From the NCBI RefSeq assembly GCF_963583255.1, contig NC_084816.1:15735100-15799099 (forward strand): 64,000 nucleotides of DNA. The letters run 5' to 3'. Positions 1 to 14,315 of this stretch are shown in pieces. Under the pieces are notes generated by a model. The model worked only from the letters and a program-made list of their open reading frames with translations, made no database searches and was not told where the DNA came from. The translations under genes and the position numbers were made by a program. Numbering within the stretch: position 1 is the stretch's first letter; the number at the start of each line of letters is the position of its first letter. The DNA is from Pyrus communis. Taxonomy: Eukaryota; Streptophyta; Magnoliopsida; Rosales; Rosaceae.

Positions 1-3000
1 CTCTTCATTCTCTCTGGCCTCATTGTTAATCTCATGCAGGTACATACGCAGACCCGTCTGATGACATTAACTAAATAAAACTTGCTTCACTTTTAAGGAA
101 AACAAAAGCTGTCATCCATTTTGATCGTTGCATGGAAATTGAATGATCCAATTGCATGTTATGGAGAATGTTGAGATTTTTGAAACCTAATATATGCCAT
201 AACGCATGATGTGAATGATGAGTATTTGTGGTAATTCAATGACTCTATTTCATGTAAAGGAATTCGAGTTTTAAACCCATCACGTAATTTTGATAGATCG
301 GATAATCGTAAAATATTGATATCAAGGCGTGTTTGCTACCTAAGAAGCGGAGTAAGCATGAATTAATGCCAGGGTCTCAAGGATCAACTTTAATTTGTAT
401 TCATTATACAGCCATGGGGTTTCTGTAATGCCTCCGTTACTTCGAGTAATTTGATCGGAATTGTAAGTATGAAACACAATGGTACAAGTTTGGAACACAA
501 TGGTACAAAATTATGAGTTGCTGAATATGTTTTAACATGAAAAAATTGCAAGGATGAATAATTAGGACACTAATTTATATCTCAATGAGAAAATTAATTG
601 AACAGAAGTAACTACCATAAGGCTTAAACCTTCGACCTATTTATCACCGTCAGAAAATAATGCCATCAATAGGTGCTTACTTCCAATATGTTTTGGCTCA
701 ACGTATGGCATCCTTGCTGCATATAAGGCCCTGCACTTCCATGCCACATGCACACGCAGACATGGACGCATACAAGAATGTTCAAATATCTCGCGTTAAA
801 TAATTGTTAAAGAAGCGCACCCTGTTCTAAGTTGTTGGATGAAAATCCGACAAACATATCGTTTACTTACATGCTCTATGCTTTTACGTCCTATCTCTGA
901 TTATTCAATATGTGCTTGCAGATAATGTGTTTCCTCCTTGTTCGTCCTGTATCAAAGAGTATGTATAGAAAGATCAATAAAGTAGTAGCAGAATTGCTGT
1001 GGTTGGAGCTCATATGGCTCATTGATTGGTGGGCAGGAATCAAGGTATGCTTCCTTCTTAAAGTTGTTCATGTTTATGCCTTTAAGTCTCATTTGCTCAA
1101 CAATATCATCAGACCTATCTTTTAGCATTCGTAGCTTTTTCGAGATAAATGCACAGTGGTAGGATCTTTATGATTGATCAACCAATACATACACTTCTTG
1201 GGACAAATTGATAATCTCAAATTTTTAGTATGCTTACAATTTGTAGGGGTTGTTGAGTTATTGGAAGAGTGTTATTGTATGAATAGACAAATTAAACGAT
1301 TGTATGAAAATCTAAATCTTTGTGGTTCTGCAAAAGCTAAATATTTATTGAAGCTTCAAAATGAGCAGCGAAGGAGGAAACTAACGTACACCATGATGCA
1401 AAATCTACTTTGAAAACCATGTTCTATATTCTGATTTTAGAATGGTTTTTCTTTTTACATACTCCAAGTTGCCTTGGATTGCCATATATGCAGAAGAAAC
1501 ATACTCGTGACTACATTTCTCCGTGCTGACCTTGCAATCTCAAATCATGGTCTAACTGGTTGGAACTTCTTCTGCAGGTTGAGTTGTATGTAGATTCAAA
1601 AACTTTTCAATTAATGGGTGAGGTGACAATTATTAACTGGTTGTATGCCAGAATTCTTTCAGTCGAAGAGAGGGAATTAAGATTTTGATGGCAAAAGAAA
1701 GAGAAATTGAATTTTGTTTACATTTACAAATCTCTCACGTCGACTGACTGTTTCCTTGTTTGAGGAATTTTCAGGTAAAGAACATGCACTTGTCATTTCC
1801 AATCACAAAAGCGACATTGATTGGCTTGTTGGATGGCTTGTAGCTCAGGTGCTTATTTTCCAAATATATCTCTAGCAGTCATTTGTATGATGTTAAACAA
1901 GCATATTAACTGTTGACAGTATGTTAAAAGCATATAATTTTCTGACTTCATGAAAAACAAGCTACCATCATGGGGTCTGCGACCTTCCCTCCCTCCCTTT
2001 GTGTCTTTCAACTGTTAACCTCAACAAAAATTTTCAGAAAACAATATACTCACGTTGTCTCTTGTGTCTTTTTGTTTCCTTTATTCAAAACACCTCAGAC
2101 CGCACCCCTATAGTGAAAATGAGATTTGAAGTGAAGTTGGCAGAGTTAGAAATTTATGAACCTCCTATATGTTTTCGATTGGGTTATTTCTAGTTCACTG
2201 ATCGGTATCAATATGTTGCTAACAGCGCACAGGTTGCCTTGGTAGCGCACTAGCCATCATAAAGAAAGAAATAATGTTCCTCCCAGTGAGTTTTCTCTCA
2301 ACATGTATCTTTCTGTTCCTATTGAAGTTAGTGATGGATTTATGCTGCATGTATTTAGTTACGCTTTCCATAATTAGCAGGATTAAGAAAACCAGAATCT
2401 CTGCTGAATTACTAATTATACCAGATTAAGCTATTTGCTTCTCCAACTAAGATTTATCAACTTTCTTCATTTTTTTTATTCGATTATTTAGTTGAATTCT
2501 TGTCACTCTCCTCATTCCAACTGTTACCAACTCATTCAGATTGCCCTTTTTCTACTCATTCATCTAATTTGTATTGTGATAAATCTTTCGGTAAGGGTTG
2601 ATAACATGGTACATGCACACAGGTCATCGGTTGGTCAATGTGGTTTTCTGATTATGTCTTCTTGGAAAGAAGATGGACAAAAGATGAAAGCACATTGAAG
2701 GTATCTTTAAATTTGTTTACATGTCTATGTTGACACAGTCTTCTTCTTTGTCATGGTATAACTCATGGGTTCTCCACTACAGTCAGGTTTTCGAAGACTA
2801 GAGGACTTCCCCATGCCTTTTTGGTTGGCTCTCTTTGTAGAAGGAACACGATTTACGCAGGCAAAGCTAATGGTAGCTCAAGAGTTTGCAGCTTCTAGAG
2901 GGTTGCCTATTCCTAGGAACGTCTTGCTTCCACGGACGAAGGTAAATATGCTGTATTTAGAAGTGAAGTCTGACAGAATCCTTAATATGCGACCTACTTA

Positions 3001-4446
3001 AAGTAAAAGAAAGAGCAATGCATCCTTGCCACATTATATGTTTTTAGCTGCACCATTTTTTTCTTTTCTGAATTTTTTCTGTACTTGCAGGGGTTTGTTT
3101 CATCGGTAATCCATATGCGCTCTTTCGTTCCAGCAATTTATGATTGTACACTGGCCGTCCCCAACAATCAGCCACCACCTACATTGTTGAGAATATTCAG
3201 AGGGCAATCTTCTGTGGTAGGACCACATAACTCTTTCTTCATATGCTAATGAAGTCACTTGTGATTAGATGATATTAACCTTATTTTGTTCCGAACTGTA
3301 ACTGGATTCATGAACCGTATGCATAACACGTGAAATGAACTTTTAGCATATAACCACAATAAACATCAAGGATGCTACCAGAACCGGGGAACCAAAAAGG
3401 AAGATACAAAGTACTCATGAGTGTGCAGAAACAGGACAGACATTCTGTAGAAGGTGGCATTTCGTGCTGGCCTGGTGTGCCGTTGCATCCTTATGCATGA
3501 TCTTGTTTATGGGACTTATGCTTCTGTTAAAATTCTAGGCCATAACTTCTGGAAAAATGCAATGGGGCTGACATATTATCAACTGTATCTGCTTCCATGT
3601 AGAGCTGAGGCCAACAGTTGTGCGAATAGGTTCGGAAATAATGTTACTAACTATAAGGAATTCCGATTGTTGCAGTTAAAATTACAAATCAGGAGACACT
3701 CAATGCAGGAGTTGCCAGAAACGGCTGATGGAATTGGACAATGGTGTAAAGATGTGTTTGTTACCAAGGTATAGTAATCGATGCAACCTTTCTTTTCTTT
3801 TTCTCTTCTTATCTGGAATTTTCCTGTGCTTGAAACTTTTCATACAAGCAATATTTGGTGCGAGCGGAACCGAACTAGGACCTAGAGCCCAGGGGTGAAT
3901 GATTGAGCTACAATGCCCTTCGTCGTGACTATATATTTGATGTTATTTTCGTCTTTTTCAAACTCTCCAACTACCAGGATGCCTTATTGGAGAAGTACTT
4001 TGCCAAAGGTTCATTCAGTGACCAACAACTTCAAAGCATTGGCAGACCTATCAAGTCCTTAATTGTAAGATCTTTTAACTGACCAAATTACCATTTCCCT
4101 CTTTCTATCTTTTAATCTATGGAGGAAGAGGCTTCAAACTCAGTTGCAATTAAGGAACCGAATGGGATACATTGTCTTGACCAACTGACTTGATAACTCA
4201 CATTTTCTTATTACCATTATATAGGTTGTCGTACTTTGGTCGATCCTCCTCGCCTATGGAATTTACAAATTTGTGCAGTGGTCTGCCCTCCTAGCCTCAT
4301 GGGAAGGCATTGCATTTTCAGCAACATTCTTGGTCCTTATTGTAATTGTCATGCAAATTCTCATCCAGTCATCTGAGTCAGAGCGTTCTACACCTCTCAC
4401 GGTACCCCCAAAAGACCCATCAGAGCAGCGACTCATTCAGAAATGA
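1..4446 (+). CDS. 1-acyl-sn-glycerol-3-phosphate acyltransferase, LPAT2-type, copy 1 (5' end outside window)
   Basis: Endoplasmic-reticulum enzyme that adds a second acyl chain to lysophosphatidic acid to make phosphatidic acid, the precursor of phospholipids and triacylglycerol. Coding exons read as 1-39, 922-1044, 1578-1617, 1775-1848, 2226-2285, 2623-2700, 2783-2941, 3091-3216, 3676-3768, 3978-4064 and 4225-4446, all joined in frame by GT-AG introns. They give 366 visible residues; plant LPAT2 proteins have about 390, so only roughly the first 14 residues are missing. Seen in the product: an N-terminal hydrophobic segment, the catalytic NHX4D motif (NHKSDID, exon 4), FVEGTRF (exon 7), the RSFVPAIYD block (exon 8), and a hydrophobic C-terminal pair of segments followed by a polar tail. 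No stop or frameshift. A second copy with the same exon lengths follows about 4.4 kb downstream. Family call is firm; the LPAT2 versus LPAT3 assignment is inference. Confidence 0.93.
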
Positions 4447-6083
4447 TCTTCACGTGTATATATATTTAGGACTAACAACAGCCAATCCACATGTATGATC
4501 ATGTATTTCTTTCTTTCTTTTTTGGAAATATATAAATATAAAATATACAGATTGTTGTAAAACTAACTTTGAGAGGTGGTGAGAGAGAGAGGGTCGGTAG
4601 AGAGGGGCTCGGGTGTATGAGAATTGTATATTCATCACCGGCCTTGTACTTTTTGTTTATACTAATCATGATGGACTTTTTTACCTTATAAGTAATACAA
4701 TGCCTATAAGGATTTGATCTCCAAATTCTATTGGGATTCTACTTTAAGTTTCCACAATCATATTTCTAATTAATAATAGTATTTACAACACTCCCCTTTG
4801 AGTATGAACAACTTAAGAAGTAGTCACATCAAGTCTTTATTGATTTGGTGATGGCGGTTATTGTTGTCCTTTCTTAGCAGGTACAATAATTGTTAACCCG
4901 AGTGTCATGCGATGGATCAACTTAAGAAGTTGTCACATCAAGTCTTCAAGAACACTATCATAATCTAGAATAATCTCATGAGGTAGATCAAATGAGATAG
5001 CGCTAGGATCCGAACTAGTTTGACTAGACTATAGGTTGTTTTTTTTTTTCCTCTTCCTAGGATACGTGTCACACCTCAATTCTGAGATATGTTAAGGATC
5101 GATACACAACATCAAGACGTAATTATACGCCAAAGTAAGAATCAAGTTAGACTCGGTACTTCAGTAACATAAATACACAAGGCACCTACTAAAAAAGGCC
5201 AATAGTCTCACCAAGTGAAGTACCAAAAAACAAACCATTACTTCAATGTAGCTTCCCTTCGTTTGTTTCGTCTCATGGCCGCATCTAACCCTTAGATTAG
5301 ACTGCCTACATACCCTAAGACGAGATCAAGCAATTCATTATGTTGTTAAGCTCAAAAACTTATCATGGCATTAATTGGTTAGAAACATAGAGTTCCAGAC
5401 AACTCTAAATGTGAATGATGTGCCAATAATATATCATTTCATCTTAAATAGCATTTCAATAAAAGAGTTCCGGAGAGATATGATATGACATAATGTTATC
5501 CAATTTAGTAAAGGGACAATTTTAGTTTTTGGAACATCAAATTATGAAAATGATTTATTATGCGTTGTAGAAATTGTGGCTTGCTTGCTCTGAGACCACA
5601 GTTCATGAAATCTAGTTGCGAGTTTTATCTTAGGACTTGGTACTTATGTTAATTTATTACCAAGCTGCCGGGAACTATGGTAATGTCGTGGTTACCACTT
5701 TCTCCAATATTGACAAATATTGTAAGGAATGCTAAACATAACAGAAAGGAAAATACCTGGTCATTATAAAGGAGATTCAGAAACAATAAGTGACTATAAT
5801 GACAAAACCTGTGTTTGCAAGGACATAAATGACATATGCTTCAAGAATTGCGGTCATAATCATGACAGTACCAGTGAGTGAGAACATCTTTATTATGATC
5901 GGAACACGAGTGGTACACCACGTGTTTTTATATAAATAGTGGAAAATTTTATTTTTTAAGTTATTAACTTTTTAACATCCATATCCCACTATTTGTATAG
6001 TGATACATGATGTACCATCTCGTGTTCCCTCACATTGAAAAATCTCTTAGTGATTGGGTGTGTTGCATGGTGTTAATTCTTTA
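4447..6083. other. Spacer downstream of LPAT copy 1
   Basis: No gene is seen. The LPAT 3'UTR should lie in the first few hundred bases. A 30-bp motif (AACTTAAGAAG.TGTCACATC) occurs twice, near 4,810 and 4,918, about 108 bp apart. That and the phrase ACACTCCCCTTTGAGTATG look like debris of an old LTR or DNA transposon, but I could not find termini. The rest is AT-rich without coding potential. Confidence 0.5.
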
Positions 6084-6290
6084 ATGGCGTGTTTGTTTGC
6101 ACTCACTAAGTCTCACTGGACAAGACTGGCTTAGCTAAGAATATTAATCCGTGTTTGGTGCAAGCCAGGACTGAGTTTAATGTGACTAGCTTGGACTCGT
6201 TCCAACTAAACTCTTCACTAGCTGGGCTTAGTGAGGCCGGGCAAAAAGGATGGGATTGCTAAGACCAGCGCTTCGCATCATCATCGTGCT
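6084..6290 (+). mobile_element. Harbinger-type MITE fragment (GGCGTGTTTGTTTGC terminus)
   Basis: Begins with a terminus starting GGCGTGTTTGTTTGCACTC followed by repeated CTAGC/CACTAAG words. The same roughly 190-bp end, in the opposite orientation, lies at about 55,400-55,585, which shows that both are copies of one dispersed family. The GGGC-GTTTGTTTG end and a TTA next to the 55-kb copy resemble PIF/Harbinger MITEs. No matching second end was found here, so the copy is truncated or degraded. The downstream stretch to 6,515, including an 84-residue open frame, looks like internal element sequence and not a gene. Confidence 0.5.
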
Positions 6291-7399
6291 GAGGCTTCGA
6301 CTTTCTCAGTCGTCTTCCACAGATCTCCAACCCACCACCATTAAGCTTTTCTTCTTCGACCATCGCATCCTTCTCGACATCGTTCCGTTAGGAAGATGCG
6401 TTTGCAAGTTTGTCATTGATTTGCTGAGATCAATAGAAATCGATTTGCAAATCCGACGATCCAAGCCTCTGCAAATTGAAAAAAAAAAAAAATTAACTAA
6501 ATAATTTTTTAGCATGGCCGGCCTCCCCGTTTTAGTTAGGTTAATTGCTCATTTCATTTTAGTTGTCATGCAACTTAAACTCTATGTGCCTTGTGGACCA
6601 AAACCTGAAAATAACTTAAAAAGCCAATACAAACATTTCGTATGATTAATTAACTAATTAATTAATCTTGACCAAGCTCAATTAAACTATTTAATTCCTT
6701 ATCCATCTCATTGATATTTCTTCACATTCATCGTTACTCGGTGTACGATCCATTAGGTTCCAATTAGCGAAGGAGTGGGGGAGGGCTACAACAAGCCTCT
6801 TTAAGGACTCAAGTAGGGGATCTTAGTACCTTTTTGGATTTTTTACAAATCACTCATCAAGAGAGATTGCCGGCAGTAAGACTCAAATCTAAACTTTGGT
6901 CTGGTGAAGAGAACGATCTTTACCAACTCAATTAACCCTTGTTAACGGCAGATAACCATTGTCACTCTTCTGTTTGGTTTGATAATTTTCCTCGTATAAT
7001 AATTACTAGGTTACTCTTTGATAAATTTGATAATTGAATCCGGGATGATTTATTGAGCGTGATTATATATAAAAGGATAGGAATATGTATTTACACACCA
7101 AGGGAAAATGGTCACCAAGTTACGAATTGACCGAAATTCACCGACCACAATACTTTAATTTTTTGGCCAATTACCTAATGCACAGTAACTCCAGCACGCA
7201 AAATTACCAGAAAAATTAAATCTTTTGGTGTTGTTTAATAAAATACAGCAGTGGGTATCATCATGGTATGCTATAACCTAGTTACCAAATTGCCTAACAA
7301 TATTTTATGTCAAAGTAGGTGCAACTATGTCACCTTTTGGTCTAGGACGATTTTTTTGTGACAATATGACAACCGTAACAATATTTTGAAAAAGTATCG
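6291..7399. other. AT-rich spacer
   Basis: No gene, RNA or clear repeat termini seen. Contains A- and TTAA-rich stretches (for example 6,640-6,665) and probable old transposon debris. Confidence 0.4.
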
Positions 7400-7880
7400 A
7401 CTCCTCGTTAAAATTTTAAAAGATGCTAGGTACTAGTAGGATGGTGAATCTAGGTAAATTTAAGTAAATTTATTATATATTGTAAAATAAATGCTTATTT
7501 ATACTTAAAAAACACATAATTGTATACATAAATTGTAAAATAAAATAACATATAAATTATAAAGTACTAGAACATATTGAAAATATGGAAAACAAGCATA
7601 TAATGAGTGTTCATCCAAGTATTCAACAAGTCTCTTACATTTTATTGAAAAATAAAATGCAAAAATAAAAGTTATCGATTTTCTGTCTAAGTGAGAGTCG
7701 CGACGTAGACAGGTGCCTAGATGGGTTTAGACGGCCTAGGCGGACACCTAGACAGGTTTAGGCAAGCTAGGCGGACACGTCAATAGGTGTAAGCACACTT
7801 TCTTAATTTTTAAATGCCTAAGAACTAATTAGGACGGTGACCAACTCCTAGTGCCACCCGCCTATATTTTTAGAACAGTG
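7400..7880 (-). mobile_element. Degenerate hAT-like repeat, CCTAGGCGG family
   Basis: The right edge, read on the minus strand, is CACTGTTCTAAAAAT. This nearly matches CAGTGTTCTAAAAAT at 46,295. Both copies lead into irregular CTAGGCGG repeats (here 7,690-7,770). The left edge near 7,400 (AAAATTTTAAAAGATGCTAGG) is only loosely inverted. The family link between the two copies is seen; the superfamily call from CA-x-TG ends is inference. Confidence 0.35.
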
Positions 7881-8871
7881 CTCCTTGATATAGGGATCGC
7901 AAACCCTAGTGCGAGCTAGATTTTTGGTACGTCCAGCCCAATCGCACGACATTTTTATAGTTATAGGTACGTCCCAAAACGTTTACAATTATATTGAGCT
8001 AATTACTGTACCTAAATTCATAAAGGAAATTGAACTGTACCAAGCCAATAGACTAGGTTATGTGAGGTCCCTGCCAACCCATCTTACAAAATATCAAGGG
8101 AACTTTAACGAAAAACTTTCGGTACTATTTATTTTAATGAAAAATTATATTTTTTATACTAAAAAGTCAATCATGATATTATTCACTTTATCCTTTATTT
8201 TGTCTTTATAGTTAAAACTCAAAGTTTTCAAGCTTTTTTCATTAGTTTTCCTAAATATCAGTGATCCGAAAATCAATCAAGTTGTTATCTTCTGAATCAA
8301 GTTCAAAAAACAATATAATTAATGCAAATATCTTTTAACGGTTTTGAAAATCTAACCAAAGAAGGAATCTGGCTTTCGATGAGTCGCTTCTGTATGAGAT
8401 TTTAAATATTTACTTCTGAATCAATAGCCACTTAGTACTATGATTTAATGATTTTTTTTTTTTTACTTGTAAGTGAGAGGTCTTATGTTCAATTCTCGCC
8501 AAAAACGAATTTGAATACATTATTGCTAACCCATTAGGAGGTTTAGTCTACTCTCCCACCCCCTTAGTATAAAACTCGCCCACTTCCTCAGTATAGAATA
8601 TATTTTGTTCAAAAATAAATTCATAAAAAATAGTTTTACAGGTGAAGCCGCTTTTTCTTTGTTTTTTTTTTTTTTTTTTTGGGCTAGAAAGAATAAGTTA
8701 AAAAAGATGCGTAAATAAATTGTGCATGTGTCATATGGCAAATAACAGCTTACATATTCATACCTACAAGTATCCTTTCTTTTCTTTTTATAGGACCCTC
8801 GACCTCTTCACTCCGCCTCCGCTCTCTGTCTCTTATCTGCCTGCAATTGTAGGAATTGTGCGTGTGTGGCC
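7881..8871. other. Upstream region of LPAT copy 2
   Basis: Mostly AT-rich, with a poly-A/T tract near 8,660-8,680 and no gene. A weak TATA-like string TTTTTATAGG lies at about 8,786-8,795, some 80 bp before the LPAT copy 2 start codon. The CT-rich leader that follows is typical of a plant 5'UTR. Promoter assignment is tentative. Confidence 0.35.
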
Positions 8872-9368
8872 ATGGAGGTTAGAGCTGTATTGTTCTCAAT
8901 CCCTTTTGGACTGACCTTTCTTCTCTTTGGTCTAGCTATTAATCTTATCCAGGTCCTTATTCTACCCTAAAATAGTCGTTTAAATCCTTTCTACACTATG
9001 ATAGTTGTGATGCGTAAGGTGGCATAACTAATCATACTTTACATTTAGGCGATTTGCTTCCTCACCATTCGGCCTTTGTCGAAGAGTGCGTTTAGACAGA
9101 TCAATGGAGCAGTTGCATCATTCTTATGGTTAGATCTCATTTGGCTCATGGAGTGGTGGGGAGGCCTTAAGGTATACGCAAATTGCATCACTTGTTGTAG
9201 AGGTTAACTAGAGCTACCATAAAAATTTCATACATTAGTACTACTACTCATTCTTTTGACTAATAAATACGGACTTTTGATTTCAGGTTAAGTTGTACAC
9301 AGATTTGGAAACTTATCGACTAATGGGTAACAAGAATGTACTACTTTATGGATAATGCTTGCATTCCG

Positions 9369-9409
<41 letters not shown>

Positions 9410-12400
9410 AAACCATCATTTGGGGGATGAGCTCATTTTCTCCACCTGCAAATAACATATTGTCACGGTAGAAACTTCATAATCAAAACTGTTCAATTTC
9501 TTAAGATTCATTTGAACATCATCCCTACGAAAATACGAAAATCATTCGAAATGGAGTTCGTTTAGTCATTCAAATGTATCCAGTGGTGAAACTACATAGG
9601 ATCTGGGAGGGGCGGCCGCCCCTCTGCTTGTTGGAAATCAAGCCTAGAAGCGATGGTCCGTCGCTCCGGTGTTGTCAGAAAACCTGCAAGGTGAAGCCAT
9701 GGCTGCTGCAGGCTGCATATCTGTGTAGTGGCTGTGTTTTGTTATACGCAATGCCACAAAGAAGACTCGTCCTTTGCCTTAGAAAATAAAAAATAATAGA
9801 CGCCTAACGGCGTCGTTTTGGGCATTGAAAATATCATGAAAACACACAGATGGGGGACCACTCATTCCCATTAACTCTCACACATTCACTTCCCTACTTC
9901 CCACCCCACTGCCGTGCCTTCTGCCTTTTTTTTTAATTTAAATTATTAATTCATAATTTAACATACATTTGCTTAATTGATATTCTTTATAAGAATTACA
10001 GCATAATATACATATTAATTATTGATATGAATAATTGATAATTGATGAATAAGTGGATATGTTTGTTCCTGCTTGGAATTTAAAGAATTGAATATTGATG
10101 CATATTTTTACATGATTTTTATTGCAATTTGATATTTGATTTAGACTAGATTTTCACCAAATCCTTCGTTTTTGCTACTAATTTCACTGTGGGAGTCAGA
10201 TTGGTCCTCAAAATTGTAGATTTTTAGGCAAATTTTAGCTGCCATTATTCGAAAGAGTTCAAATTTTGTTAAAATTTGATGCTTGAAGGGGGTTGACACA
10301 TTAGCTATTGGTTAAGTTTTTTTTATCTTGAAAGAAAAAGTTAATAAGGTTCATTGTTTTCACATTTGGCATAACACACTAGAGTTTCTTGTATCAAATA
10401 TAGGCTTCATTTGTATTCTAGGATTGGATTTGAATGGACAAATATGTAAATTCAGTCCTTTAGACCAAACGAGGCCATATAGTATTATGATCAAAGAGAT
10501 GGGCTTTGCAATGCCCCCTTCACTTAAAGCTATCAACGAGTAACAAATTTACGACATAAAGTCTCGTTTGCAACAATTGTGACTTGGTAAATATATGAAC
10601 GAATTTAATGTTGTCTACTATATAGAAGAATTTGGTTGTCTACATTTAGTTTGGAACCTTTCTCTTTTAAATTTTGCAACACCCCCCCCCCTCCCCGGCT
10701 GACAATTCCTGGCTTTGCCACTGAATGTATCCAATAAATCAATAGTGTAAGGATCATGTAACATATTCATGATGAAACCTTCATTTATTTGGTACATTTG
10801 GATAACTAAACGAACTCCAATTAGAATCATTTTGTAGGGATGATCTTCAAATGAACCTTAAGAAATTGAATGATTCCGATTATAAAATTTCTATGGTGAA
10901 GATACATTATTTGCAAGTAAGAAAATGAATCATCCCCCAAGAGGGAACACAAGTACCATCCATATTTCATTTCTGTGATATTCTTTGTTAATATATTTCA
11001 ATTTTGAAAAATTATTAAGTTAGAGAAATTTACAGGTAAGGAGCATGCGTTGCTCATGCCAAACCACATCTGTGATGCTGATATACTGATGGGGTTGCTT
11101 TTAGCTAATGTACGATATTGTACCTTCTTGCTTGTTAACTGGAAATAGCTAAAAATGTCAGCTAGCAACTTTCTTACAGTGTGCAACCTGCTAAATTTTC
11201 TTATAGAACCCTAATTTAATGTGGATATTGCTTCCTACAGCGCTCGGGTTGCCTTCGTAGTGCGCTTATGGTTATCAAGAAATCTTCAAAATACCTTCCT
11301 GTGAGTTTCTGAGGCAGAAACTATACAATCATCTTAACTAGCTAGTGTGCTTGCTTTTTCTAGGGTTTAGTATAGATGTGTAATTAACATTTTGTTTATA
11401 TATATTTCGTTATCACTTCCGAAATGGAGCAAGGTTTTCACTGCCTTCAACAAGTATAAAGCAGCATCAAATTGGAAAGGAAAATTCATCAAGGTTTAAA
11501 GAATTTAAATATATATTAATTGCAACTAGTTTGTGCAGATTTTTGGGTGGACTGCTTGGTTCCTAGAGTTCGTTTTCCTCGATAGAAGCTGGGAAAAAGA
11601 TGAAAGCAACCTAAAGGTACAATTTTACAAAATGAATTATTTATACCGCAATTGATCAAATCGATTTCTCGCTGCCTCATAGATGGGATCCATATAAGAC
11701 TTATTAAATTACCTTCGTCTTATAAGAGATGTGATCAACAATGCGGTCATTATTAAATATGGATGTGCTTGTAAAATTTCTTGTAAACTTTCTGATAAAA
11801 AAGTTTCACTATACGCACTCTTGCATGCAGTTGAGTAAATTTGGTGATGGTGCAGGCAAGTTTAAAGAGGTTAAGGGATTTTACAATGCCTTTTTGGCTT
11901 ACCATTTTTGCGGAAGGAACACGCATGAGTCCAGACAAGCTTTCTGCAGCTCGAGAGTTTGCTGCTTCTAGAAAATTGCCTATCCCTAGAAATGTCATGA
12001 TTCCTCGGACTAAGGTACGTAAAATTCCATGCAAAAATGTCAACTAAAAAAAAACACTTCCACTAAAAGGAAAATATTCTAGCTTTTCCCCTTTGAATTT
12101 GATTAGCGATCATTTGTTACTCCCAGGGTTTTGTTACAGCAGTAAAAAATTTGCGCTCGTTTGTCCCTGCAATCTATGATGTTACCCTCGCTGTTCCAGA
12201 AGGATATTCTACTCCTTCACTATATATGCTTATGGAGAGGCAACATACAGTGGTAAACCATGGAGTTCCAATAAGTTTTAAATCCACTACAAATTATTTA
12301 CGGTTTTTTTCTAATTGAAAAATTGGAAGTTTTATTTAGTGATATTAAATAAATAAACAATTTCTTATTCATACTGTTGCAGTCTTGCGTATCGGTAAAA

Positions 12401-14011
12401 TTTGAGTGTATCTCTATCTTTAACACTGACTCGCTTGGTGTGAGAGATAAATACTTTGATAAATTTCCAATTACATGAAAGAATGTCCCATGCACATGAG
12501 TGGAGAAATTTGTGTCGCATGAATTTTAATTTTAATACAATGGGACTTGGGGACTAAAATCACCACCTCCATGACCCTCACCACAACTATGGACTTTTTG
12601 ACGCCATCACCCATTCGGGTAATATATAGTGTCTGTTTTGTTATTATTTTTAGATGACTAAAAGAATTTTCAAACATTTAAATAAAACACTTTTAATTGC
12701 CCTTGGTAAAACTCGTTTGGAAGTGCTTTTAAAATGATTGGAAACATTTTTAGAGAAAATGTTGTTAGATTCCAAAAGTTTTTGAAGTGATTCTTGTATG
12801 TGCTTCTTCCGGAAAGCACTTCTAGTGTTTTTGCAGAACTCACTTGCGTTTTTACTAATTAAGGAGTGGTACCAAAAATATTTTTACTAAAATTTTAGCA
12901 ATTTTAAAAGTACTTTCAAACGAGCCCTTAGAAGTGCTTGTGTGCACATTAGTTGATTAGTTACATAGTAATTTCTGGTGAAAACAAGTAATGCTGGATC
13001 GAGATAAATAAATAAATTTCAGCTGCCCATCCGTGTAATTTCTATTTTTCACTTATATTTATTGTTGGTTTTCTTTCCTTAGTACTAAGTCTTTACATAA
13101 AATTTAGGTCAAGGTACATGTAAAGCGATACTCAATGACTGAATTGCCAGAATCAGACGAGGGCATTGCCCAATGGTGCAGAGATAGATTTGTGGCCAAG
13201 GTACGCATGAACTTTGAGCATTATAGCACAAATATGTTCGTATAATGTATAAACTTACTTCATACTACAAAAACAAAGACTATACCCTACCTACTTTAGC
13301 ATATATGTATATAAATATCTTCATTTTTAGTATGCAAGTTCCGAAAAACAAACCCTGAAACTATATATATACATACACACTGCTCGCGCGTTGTTTAGAA
13401 TTTTAAGTGCCACTCTTCGGTAAAATAAATATACAACACAACAAGAAAAATTCCAATGCACACCATGAAATATAAAGCAAAAGGCCTTGGGATTTAGATT
13501 TCCAGATAACCTAACGTTGGCCCTTATTAAGATTTTTTACTTTCACTACAGCTAAGGGAAAGTAAGATAAAAATAATCCGTGCAAATGTAAATAACTAAA
13601 GAATGAAAAATAAAAACTAAGAAAACAAATAATAAGTCTAAAGATGAGAATAAACTTACAACAAATAAACAAAAGGTAGTAGATTCGCGTTTAAAAGTTA
13701 GTAAGTAATTTCATTTATCGGCCCAAGTTAATGGACATTTCATTTTCTAGCATAGGTTAACAGAATCATTTTTCCTAGGACAATGAAAACAATTGTTCTT
13801 TCCAACTATGATCATATATCGAGCTAAAATTTATCTCCATTGACCTCTCTTTGAAAGCAGAAAATGTTAATTGACCCAATTTTAGTATTGGAAATATTTT
13901 GCGACCTCAAAGAAATTAGTTGCTCCTAAAATTCTAAGAGAAAGAAAAGCATAAACGTTTTGTTTGTAATTTAATATGTTGAGGTTTTAAATCCCAAAGA
14001 CTCTCAATTTG

Positions 14012-14045
<34 letters not shown>

Positions 14046-14277
14046 CAAAGATGCAAACAAATGATTAGTTTTCTTTGCTCTTTCTAAACATATAAAGTTT
14101 TGTGGTTTTCTGTTTCATACAAGGATTCCTTGTTGGACAAATTTAAAGCTGAGGGTACCTTTCCCGGCCAAGAAATTCATGAAACTGGTCGATCTATTAA
14201 GGCATTGCTCGTAAGTTATTCTCTACTATTTTCCTTCCTTGAAATAAATTTGTATTATTATTATTTTTTCTGAATAA

Positions 14278-14315
<38 letters not shown>

